NCBI RefSeq assembly: GCF_018812025.1
Contig: NC_063049.1
Coordinates: 36,966,447 to 37,030,446, forward strand
Reading direction: 5' to 3'
From: Megalobrama amblycephala
Lineage: Eukaryota; Chordata; Actinopteri; Cypriniformes; Xenocyprididae
DNA length: 64,000 nucleotides
The notes below the pieces were generated by a model. That model ran no database searches. It had not been told where the DNA came from and was given only the letters and a program-made list of their open reading frames with translations. A program made the position numbers and the translations under genes. This document shows, in pieces, positions 30,001-42,100 of the stretch (positions are counted from its first letter, which is position 1; each line of letters begins with the position of its first letter).

Positions 30001-33000
30001 ACCATCATAAACTGGTTTATTCCAAGCAAGAGTAATGGACGACTTAGTTGTATCCAAAACCCTTGGATTTCCAGGGGGTCCGGGTTGGAATATTGTGTCA
30101 CATGCTTTGTAAAATGGACTTGAAGGGCTTGGTGCACTTAAGCCAGCAGCGTTTTCAGCTAGGATTCTGTATTCATACTCATGTCCAGGTGTTAGTCCTG
30201 ACACTTTGAAGCGCAGATCAGTAACAGTCCTTTTATTGCATTTCACCCAACGAAGACCAGTTTTATCTCTCCTCTCAATGATATAGGTATTTATACTACT
30301 TCCGCCATTATATTCCGGATGTCCCCAACAAACCACCATTGAATCTTTTGTGATAGCAGTTACTTCTGGTGCTTGTGGAGGATCAGAAGGCACATATGGG
30401 TTAGTGGCAACAGCAGGATCAGATTCAAGAGGTTCTCCAACTCCATACTTGTTAACTGCCATGACTCTGAAGATATATTCATTTCCTTTCAGCAATTTGG
30501 TAACCTTATAGCGGTTAACTTGTAAATCTGTGGCTACATTTGTCCATGTAAGTCTACTTGTTTCACGTCTTTGAATGATGTAATATTCAATCTTTCCTCC
30601 TCCATCATGAAGTGGTGGCAGCCATGTCAGAATACATTTCTCTGTTGTCATGTCTGTGACATGCAGTGGTCCCTCGGGTGGGCCAGGTCTGTCAAGAACT
30701 TTAACGTTGAAGACAAATTTGGCAAATCCTCCCGGATTGCTAGCAGTTAGAGTGTATGCACCACCATCTCTACGTAAAGAATCTTTGTTAATCAAGCAAG
30801 TATAGAAATCTGATGTTTTGATCTCTAGTTTTCCAGTGTCTTCAAGTTCCTTGCCATCTTTAGTCCAAACCAAGACTGGAATTGGGCGACCTGTAACATG
30901 TGCATCTAGATTGAAGACATCACCTGCTTTCACTACCACAACACTACTGAAACTTGCATCAGCATCAATCTTCGGTTCTTCAATGTCATCTCTGCAGACA
31001 ATGACCTCTGAAGGTTTAGATGGTTTACTAACAGCTCCAGCTGAGTTCCTTGCTAATACACGGAATTCATAAGAAGCATCTTCTGTGAGACCACTCACAG
31101 TAAAATTTGTTTCATGAATGTTGCTGAAGTTGGCTTTGAGCCAGCGACCATTAGGAAGCTCTTTTTTCTCGACTATATAGCCAGTTATTGAGAAACCACC
31201 ATCACCCTCTGGCTTTGTCCACTGAAGAGTAACTTCATGTCTCGTTATGTTAAGTGCCACTGGTTGACTTGGGGGGTCTATGGGATCAAGTGCATATGTC
31301 ATCTCAGATGGCTTGCTGGCTTTGCTTAGACCAGCCAGATTTTCTGCAATAACACGGAATTCATATGCAATGCCATCCATCAGACCTGGTGATTTAAATA
31401 TATTGCCAACGACTAGAGCTTTGCTAATCCTCTGCCAGAGTATGCTGTTTTTCTCTTTCCTCTCAATGTGGTATCCTAAAATTGGGCTACCTCCATCTGA
31501 AGAGGGTTCATTCCAGCTGATTGTCATTGAATCCTTGGTGAAGGCAACTATTTGTGGAATTCCTGGCTGTCCTGGTACATCAAATGGATAAGCAGCCACC
31601 ACCGGTTCTGATGTTATGTAGGGTCCAACACCATATCTGTTCTGAGCTTTAACACGTAATTGATATTCAATACCAGTTGTAAGGCGTGCAGCTTTGAATG
31701 TTGTGCGGATAACAGTTGCTGCCAATTCCACCCAGGATGTGCCAGTGGTCTCACGCATCTCAACAATGTAGTTACTAATAGGAACTCCTCCATCATTTTC
31801 TGGTGCTTCCCATGATATTAGAACATAATCACAAGAAACTTCATCCAATTTTATTGGTCCAGTTGGAGGTCCTGGAATATCATGTACTTGAACAGTGATG
31901 GTTTCAGTCACTGTTCCTAAGATGTTCTTTCCAGTCATGGAATACTGTCCTCCATCTTTTCTCTTAATTTCATTAATGTTGAGAATAGTAGAAGTTGTAG
32001 TATTTTCAACGTTTATTCTCTGTGTTTGTTTAAGTTCCTGATCTTCTTTCTTCCATACAACAAGTGGTCTTGGACGACCCAGAACAGGGATCTCAACTTT
32101 TAGATTATCACCTGCTTTAGCTACCACTATCTTCTGATATATACCTCTGAGGTCAAATCCTGGAGGTGTGGTCTGCTCCTTAATTACAACTGGTCGACTT
32201 TCACGAGGTTCACTCCTGCCTGACATGTTTACAGCAAAGATCCGGAACACATATTCTGCATTTTCCAACAAATCTGTTGCAGTGTAGTCCAAAGCTTTTA
32301 TTGTTGTCACATGGGTCCACTGATCAGAATCTTTCAGTTGAGCCTCTATCACATAACCAGTAATTCGACTACCACCATCATATTTTGGTTTTGTCCATGC
32401 AAGAGTTGCTGTGTCTTTGGATACATCTGAAACAATCAGATTATCTGGTGCAGAAGGAGCCTGAGAAGCTCTTATCGGTTCAGGTGTCTCTGCTGGTTCA
32501 CCAATACCCCTTTCATTCTCAGCTAAAACTCTGAAGTAATATTCAGCACCCTCTTCCAAGTCTGGAATCTTGTACGAGCATTTCTGCCAGTTTGCAGTGA
32601 TGGTTGAGTAAGCCTTTCGTGTTGCCTCCCGCTTCTCAATAATATAATTTGTGATCTTTGAACCCCCATCAATAATTGGAATCTCCCATTGTAAAGTAAT
32701 GCTATGCTTTGTGATTTCCCTTGGTTTCAAATTCACTGGAGGTCCTGGGGTGTCCACAACACGAACATTGACAAATCCAGTCTTCTTTCCAGCAACATTT
32801 TCTAATGTTAGGACATATTTCCCAGCATCATATCTTGTACACTCAGGGATGACTACTAGAGTGTATGATTCAGTAGTGTCAATGTGAGCACGGCCTTTAA
32901 GAGGTACATCTTCTTTATACCATGTTACTTCTGGAGCTGGCCGGCCCTTGATTGGCACAAATATGCGAATTGAAGCACCTGATTTCACAACAAGTGTTCT

Positions 33001-34019
33001 TCTCAGCTCTGCATCAAGTTCAAAGTCAGGAATATCCTCTCGATCCACCAGTTCAACAACTTGCTCAACTTCAGAGGGTTCACCAAGACCTTCTGAGTTC
33101 TGTGCTCTGACTCGGAAGTGATATCTTCCTCCTGATTGTAGATTTGAAACTACAAATTCTGTTATTCTCAAGGGAGTAGTTGTGTCTTGAACCCAGTCAT
33201 CATCTCCTTCCTTTTTATGTTCAACAAAGTATCCTGTCACATCAAGACCACCATCATAGAAGGGTCTACCCCAGTTAAATGTTGCAGTTGTTTTGGTTGT
33301 GTCAGTAATTCGTGGGTTGGATGGAGGCCCTGGTGGATCTGAAAAAAAAAAAAAATGATAATGATAAATAATCAAAATTCTTTGGGACAAAAACTGACAA
33401 GAACAACAAATCTGGAAATATGTAAAAATAAATAAATAAATAAATAAAATAAAATAAAACAAACAAACAAAAAACAATAACAAACAAAAAAAAACAATAT
33501 TATATATAAAAAAAAACAATATATATATATATATATATATATACTTACATGCAATATCCTTTGTCATTACAGGTTGTGATGGCTCACTGGGCTCGCCAAA
33601 ACCAGCCTTATTCTCTGCAGTGACGCGGAATTCATATTCAATTCCTTCTGACAGGCCTGATACTTTATAACGTAGATCAGAAATGGACTTCTTAGAAGCT
33701 CTGACCCATCTCATTCCTCTTCTCTCTTTTCTCTCAACACTATAGCCTCTAATGTCACTTCCTCCATCTACAGTTGGTCTCTTCCAAGAAATTGTTACAG
33801 CATTTCTACTGACATTATCAATTTCTGGTTTTGATGGTGGCCCAGGAGGTCCTGCAAAAAAAGTGAACAAATAAAAAAATAAATAAAATGAATACACGTT
33901 TTAATATTATATTAGTTAATGGATGCAATTAATCTTTTCAGTTTAAAGCAATTAATGCAGCATCCATTTTTTTCTGCCATCCTTTGGCTACGCTACAGTA
34001 TATGATCACGCCATCATAC

Positions 34020-34059
<40 letters not shown>

Positions 34060-36066
34060 TATATATATATGAACATACATATCAGAGGTTGCGCTAGACT
34101 TTAACATTGTCCATCATTTTGACGGACAGGGTCGTAAAAATTCCATCATAATCTATTGTTAGCCGTCATTTTCATTTTCATATTTTAATTATAATAACAC
34201 ATTTAATTGCTTTTATTTTTATTCACATTTTCATTTTTAATTATGAACCTATAGGACAATATAGGCTTATCCATTTATTTTGAAGAACAGATTAAAGGTG
34301 CCCTAGAATTAAAAATTGAATTTATCTTGGCATAGTTAAATAACAAGAGTTCAGTACATGGAAATGACATACAGTGAGTCTCAAACTCCATTGTTTCCTC
34401 CTTCTTATATAAATCTTATTTGTTTAAAAGACCTCCGAAGAACAGGCGAATCTCAACATAACACCGACTGTTACATAATCATCATTAATCATTAATATGT
34501 ACGCCCCCAATATTTGCATATGCCAGCCCATGTTCAAGGAATTACACAAGGGCAGCCAGTATTAACGTCTGCACAGCTGAATCATCAGACTAGGTAAGCA
34601 AGCTAGAACAATAGTGAAAAATGGCAGATGAAGCAATAATAACTGACATGATCCATGATAACATGACATTTTTAGTGATATTTGTAAACTGTCTTTCTAA
34701 ATGTTTCATTAGCATATTGCTAATGTACTGTTAAATGTGGTTAAAGTTACCATCATTTCTTACTGTATTCACGGAGACAAGAGCCGTCGTTATTTTCATT
34801 ATTAAACACTTGCAGTCTGTATAATTCATAAACACAACTTCATTCTTTATAAATCTCTCCAACAGTGTAGCATTAGCCGTTAGCCACGGAGCACAGCCTC
34901 AAATTCATTCAGAATCAAATGTAAACATCCAAATAAATACAATACTCACATAATCAGACACATGCATGCAGTATGCATGACGAACACTTTGTAAAGATCC
35001 ATTTTGACGGTTATATTAGTTGTGTAAACTTGTTTAAGGCAAGCGCGAGCTCCGGAGGCGGAGAGCGTGAGCAATTAAAGGGGCCGCAACCTGAATTGGT
35101 GCATTTCTAATTATGCCCCAAAATAGGCAGTTAAAAAAATTAATAAAAAAAAAATCTATGGGGTATTTTGAGCTGAAGCTTAACAGACACATTCAGGGGA
35201 CACCTTAGACTTATATTACATCTTGTAAAAAAATGTTCGATGGCACCTTTAACAGATTAGACTGCATAACTTTTACTTTAACATGAAATTTCTCTGTACT
35301 GTACTATAGGCTACATGTTGTAGCCATTAAAGAAAACGTAGTTTCATATTTATGTTTAAATAGTCCTATGTTATGTTTTAAATTCATCTATTTGATTATG
35401 AAAAGTGAAGAGCATAAGTAAGATGCATCATAAGATGCGCAATATATCGGGAGACATGGAGTGTGTCAGACATGATTTTGACCACTTCATTAAGTTTTGT
35501 TTTGTAGAAAACCTTTCTTTAAAGTGAATTTCGTTTTGTAAAAATTATATCTTAATTTTAATCAATGTTTCATTAACCAACTGCCTGGATGTAATAAATA
35601 AGAAGCAAATATAGCAGACAGTATAATCATGACATGGAGACGCAGGCACGATCACTTGCGCTTTAAATATCTACTTTAACGAAAATTAAATAATTTTTGA
35701 TATGGATCAAAGTCTCAGATTTCAAATTCTGTCCATTTCATTAAGAAATTCAAGCAATAAATACAGTTTTGGCGCTCTTTAATGTGGCGTGATAGATCGT
35801 TGTAGCTTCTGGGAACTCGCCTGTGCGTTATCAAACGCATAGCAAAAGATTCGTGCCAGTTTCATTTTTGTTCTGGATCCAGTGTTCTGCTGCTACATTG
35901 GAGCGCACTCACCACCAATTGGACAGGGGTGGGAATTACAGTTACAATTTACAATAGATCATCCTCAGTGTAATCTGTCAACGGTGACGGACGGCCTTCA
36001 GATTTTTCCATCATTGATAAAAAAATTCCGTCAGTGACGGACAATTTTCGGTTAACGCGACCTCTG

Positions 36067-36140
<74 letters not shown>

Positions 36141-39100
36141 TTATACATGATACGCTATCATACATTATATATATTTATATATGACTGCAACAATAGACTG
36201 AAACAAAATAAATGCAGTAAAATATGAAATTGGGCTTACCATAACTGTCAACCATTTTAACTGGTCCAGACTGTGTTGCATCCCCAGTGCCATACTGATT
36301 GACTGCTAAAACACGGAATATGTATTCATTTCCCTTTATCAGCTTGCTGGCAACATAGCGGCAATCCATAACATTTTCAGCAAGTTTTGTCCAGAGTAGG
36401 CGACTGGTTTCTCTCTTTTCTAATGTATATGATTTGATACTGCAGCCACCATCTTCTTCTGGTGGCAACCATGTCAATGTGCATTTTTCAGCAGAGACAC
36501 TGCTGGCTTCAATAGGACCTGGAGGTCCAGGCACATCCAGGATTTTCACTTTAACTTTTTCTTCTTTGATACCAAATGGATTGCTTGCGCTAATGGTGTA
36601 CTCTCCAGTGTTCTTTCGGCTGGCATACTTGATAGACAAAGTTGAAGATGTGGGAGTGCTTGTGATTTGGACAATATCTGAGGACTTGAACTCTCTTCCA
36701 CCCTTAGACCACACAGCTGTAGGAGGTGGTTTGCCAAGAATGCTTGATGCTGTGATGACAATTGTTTCTCCAGCCCTCACAGTCACTCCATCCTTCATTT
36801 CAGGGTCAATTGTAATAGTTGGCGGTTCTGTAAAGTTAGGTATTGATTATAAACATTGTTATGTTTATAGAGGGTTTTATAGAGGGTTTGGTTAAGCAAA
36901 TTCATTAAAACCTGACAATATAACTTACCATATTCATCTTTGCAGACAAGAGGCTCAGTTGTCTCTGAGGGAGCACTGATAGCTCCAGCTGCATTTTTAG
37001 CTCTTATTCTGAATTCACAAGTACAGCCTTCCTGTAGGTCTGTTACAGTGTATGCACAGCTTTGGACATTCACATGGTTAGCCTTCATCCATGTCTTTCC
37101 AGGATGCTCTAATTTTTCAACAATATAGCCGGTCAGTTTGTGGCCACCGTCATACTTGGGTGCAGTCCAAATAAGTGTTACACTGTTTCTTGTGACATTG
37201 ATCACATCAGGTTTGCCAGGTGGATCTATAGAAAGAGACAATAATAAAAACAACAAAATTCATTTTGTGCTCTTTTCCTGATGAACAGCATAAAGAGGTC
37301 AGCATAAACAGAAAGAGAGTACACTTATACTCACCAATAGGATCAAGAGCAACAAGAGATTCAGTTGTTTTGCTTGGCTTTCCGAGTCCAGCCACATTCA
37401 TAGCTATGACCCTAAATTCATATTCCAGGCCTTCAACCAAACCGGTCACTCTGCATTCTTTCACTCTTAAAGGTGTCTTGTTGGCTCTCTTCCACATTAA
37501 ACTATTTCTATCTTTGAATTCCATGTAATATCCTATAAGCAATATTAGAAGTAAAAGTTTACTTTAGATATGACTAAATAAATAAATAAATGTAGTTAAG
37601 AAATGTTTTACCTGTGATGGGAGAGCCTCCAGTATCTTTTGGATCAGACCATGTTAGTATAGCAGACTCATGACGAATGCTCACAACTTCAGGTGGTGCT
37701 GAAGCCCCTGGTGCATCTGGTGTGGGGAAAAGTGTGTAATTGATGTAAAGAAATATTTTTAAATATCCAGCATATTTCATATTTCAAATAAAACATATTT
37801 GGGCTTTCCTGGTAAATACTTACTGAATGGATGTTTAGCCAACACTGGATCAGATCTGAGGAACTCTCCAACTCCATATTTATTTTCAGCACAAACTCTG
37901 AAGATATATTCTGTTCCGTCATGAAGTCTTGTAACTCTCATAGAGTTCTTCTGAATCGCAGAAGCAACTGTGACCCATTTGTTAGCAGTAGAATGCCTCT
38001 TTTCCAAAATATAGTTGCTAACTTCTGATCCACCATCATCTTTGGGTGGGCCCCATTCTACAGTAATCGCTTCTGCTGTGATTTCATCAAATTTGATAGG
38101 ACCGGTGCAGATTCCAGGCTTTCCAACAACTTTAATGTCAATAGCTGATTCCTCTGTTCCAGCACTGTTTCTCAAAATGATAGTGAATTTGCCAGCATCA
38201 CCTCTATGGCAATCACGAATCAGCAAGACCGTGTTTGTTGCAGTTGATTCAACTGAGATTCTGCCACTATCTGATAAAGTAACATCACCCTTTTTCCATG
38301 TGACTGCTGGAGCAGGTATACCTATAATAGGGATATTAAGACGAACAGTGCTTCCTTCCTTTGCCACGTAGCAAGAGTCTGGCAAGCCTTTAAGGTTACA
38401 GTGTGGAAGCACTGTAAAGAGAGAGAGAAAAGAAAAAAATTAATGGATGTGATTACATAACCAGTAAGACACAAATGTAACTATTAGGTACACCAGGGGT
38501 TTTCAAAGTGTGGGAAGAGCACTTCAGCGGAGGTGCAGAGTAGGACTGGGTGCAAAGCACTTGGGTCTGATGTTTCGGTTTCTGTTTTTACGAAATGAAC
38601 ATGCATGAATGAGAAAATAAAGTGCTGGACATGTTTGATGTCAAAAACAGTTATTAAGCACAATAAGCCACAAAAAAGATCTCTATGTGTTACTCACGTA
38701 GAGGATACCTGAAGCGCATACACAGAAAGACGCCTCTCACATTCAGTTCTCTTTAGGGGCGAATCGCACTTGAACGGTCACACACACAGATTTATTTCAA
38801 AATATTTGTCTTGGCGAGTATTCTGGTAAAAAGTCAGTTTCTTAACTGAACAAATATTTGAGGCAAATATCTGATGTGTAACATTATATTAGATCCATGC
38901 ATTCAGTCTTAAATTGACAGCAGCCTAAAAGACTGCTGTTGTTTTTATCATTCATGTTAATCAAATAATAAAAAGCAAAGAGGGAATCCCTCACTGTCCT
39001 TGACTGAATAACTTTTGAAGCTTTAATAATAATCAATTTATTTGTAATTAATAAACTAAAGACTATGCAGTGAATATTTAACATACCTGATAAGTTATTA

Positions 39101-42100
39101 AAAGCACAATAAACCATGCAAGAAAACTGAATTCAGCACCCACACGCTGACGGGCAACCCTCCATGCACACACCCCCAAAGTGCTTTGACAGAAAGCGTC
39201 AAGCACTCAATTCAGTTTTATTACATGCCCATTGTACCTGAACAAATACACACACTTGTATATTTGATTACTTTTTTTAAATTTAATTTCTGCAGTATTT
39301 CTTACTAGGCCTACCTGAAAAAAAAAAAAAAAAAAATCTGTTTATTTGTCATTTCTCTTAATTTGTATATTTTTTTATTTTATTACTGATGGGTTACGTA
39401 TTTAATTAAATAATAGTTTTTACTTATATCAGGCTAGATTTGTTGTGGTATTAAAATGGGGATGGGGGTGGGGGTGTGGGGCACCATTATGCATGCTGTG
39501 TCAGAAGGCCCACTGTCTTTGGCTTTGGAAACCCCTGAAGTAGATTATATGAATACCTATTTGATCTTTAGCCAAGACAGTGAGCTCAGTTGGTGGTCCT
39601 TCAGCTGCTTCATTAATGGCCTTGACTCTGAACAAGTACTCCTTTCCTTCTACAAGATCACTTATTGTGTACTGGGTGAGCTTAGACTTCATTACAAGCT
39701 TCCATTTGTCTTCCCCTTCACTGATCTCTAGAGCATATGCAACAACATGGCTTCCACCATCACTGATTGGCTTCTTCCACCCAAGAGTGCAAGAACTCTT
39801 GGTGATCTCTGAAGGTTTAAAATCTGTAACTGGTCCAGGTTGCTCTGCAATAGATATCAATATTAGAATTTGGTATAATTAACAGATTAAAGTATTTAAA
39901 CTTTAAACTAACTTGCAACATTATCAAAGAAGTCTCACCTGAGGCTTTGACTGGTCCAGCTGTCTCACAACCCTCACCAATGCCATATATATTTTCAGCT
40001 AGGACTCTGAAGCAGTAAGATTTACCAGCTTCGAGATTAGTAATCCTGAAAGATGTCTTAGAACACTCAGGAGCAACACAGGTCCATGCCTTTCTCTCAG
40101 CCAGACGTTTTTCAACAACATAGCTCTTGACTGGACTACCACCATCAATTAACGGAGCATCCCAAGTAATGGATACATGGTCCTTTGAGGTCTCCTTAAC
40201 AATCAGATTGACTGGGGGTCCAGGTGTGTCTGTGTACATTTACAGACTGTAGTTAGATGCAGTAAATAATAAACCTCAAATAGCAAATTGTGAATGGGAA
40301 AAAACTTACCTAGTACTTTGACAACAATGGTATATGACTTGGTACCACTGCTGTTTTCTAGAGTTAGGACATATTTGCCGGCATCATATCTGTTGATATC
40401 CTCACAATAAACGAAGGTATCCCATTCAGTTGTCTTGATCATAAGACCTTGTCTCTCTTTCAAGTTTGCATTGACCTTAGTCCATGTTGCCTTTGGAGCA
40501 GGACGTCCTCTCAGAGGTACATAAATTCTCATTGTGACTCCAGCACGTAAAACTAGTGCTTTTCTGAGATCTGCATCAAGTTCAGCCTCAGGGGCAACTA
40601 AGAGAAAATTAAAATTAGAATAATATCAGAAATGTACAGATATTGACAACCTAAAAATCTAGTTATGAGATATACTTACTCAAGATGTCCTTTGCCATAT
40701 GTTTTCCAGGAACTTCACTTGGCTCTCCAAATCCAATCTTGTTTACAGCAGTAACACGGAACTGGTACTCCGTGTTATCCAAAAGACCAGTAACATTAAA
40801 TTTTGTTGCCTGGAGATTCTTTGGCACATTACACTTCAGCCAGTCTTCTGCATCTGCTCTCTTGAACTCAACAAGATAGCCCAGAATTTCACATCCACCA
40901 TCATATGCTGGCTTGGTCCAGGACAAACTGATTGAACTGTGTGTAGAGTCAACAACCTTTGGAAAAGCAGGGGGTCCAGGAGGATCTATGATAAAACCAC
41001 AGAAACACATGGACTTAAATGCATGAACTATAAAAGGTCTTTTTTTGCCAACTTAATTCTTCATTTTCATCAAATACAGTATTGTTAGTACTTACACACT
41101 GGGTCCACTGCAGTAGCACCAACTGATGGATCACTTGGTTTGCCAAGACCAGCTTTATTGAGTGCAATGACTCTGAATTCATACTCCGATCCCTCTGTAA
41201 GGCCTCCAGCTTTAATTGTCCTGTCAATAACTGGTCTTCTATTCACTTTAGCCCAATTGAGGTCTTGAGTTTCACGTTTCTCGACCAAGTATCCAAGAAT
41301 GGTGGCCTTGCCATCATCAGCAGGGGCCTTCCAACTAACAGTCATGTGATCTCTGGTGATATTGGTAATAACAGGAGGTTCACACGGTCCTGGGACATCT
41401 GAGTTTGGAAATTTAAAAAAAAGAAAAGAAAAAAGATTTAGGTTACATTTGTTTAATCACATTTTTTAAAACAATATGCATTTTATATTATACAAAATTA
41501 TATACTATATTTACATGAATATTAGAGATCAACCGATAACTGGTTTGGCATTTTTTAATGATATTTAGGTTTTTCTAATGGGTCTACCAATAAATGGTCA
41601 AATCTGTCGGGTCTTTAAAGAATAGCACCCAAAAACACCATTATGCTACATTATCATTCAAGAGGAAACAGTGGTTTTCACAGGTAAAGTAACTTACTTA
41701 TTTGAATACATTGCTCATGTTTATAATATTACACAATGTACATAACAGCCACTCTATGCAATCAAAGCTTATAACAAAATCTACCTATGCAAAACATTCA
41801 ACATTAGATTAACACATATAGTTTACTTCATTTTCGGCATCATTCATCCACATAATTACAACACTGTAGAAAATAATGTAACGTTTGATTTTAACTAAGA
41901 CCAGAGTAATAAGGTAAACTTGTGGTTTTTCACTTTCCTAGAATGTATAATTTTTGCAGTAAACTATTGGGCATCATACAGCCTTCTAAATACAGAAAAA
42001 AACGAGTATGGTCTAAATAATTTTTAACTATATATAATATTATTTATATTATTAATATAAAAATATTCAATGCTGTAATGCAAATACTGTAATGGTAACC

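Noticed and set aside
16165..33897. A single 5910-residue open reading frame as one exon
   Set aside because: The frame includes the preceding exon (33549-33851), a stop-free intron and short intronic ends. Domain homology and splice sites divide it.
41524..41620. Transposon end resembling AGAGATCGACCGATA
   Set aside because: Only one end is seen, without an inverted partner or target duplication, so it is noted only as a possible fragment of the intron.
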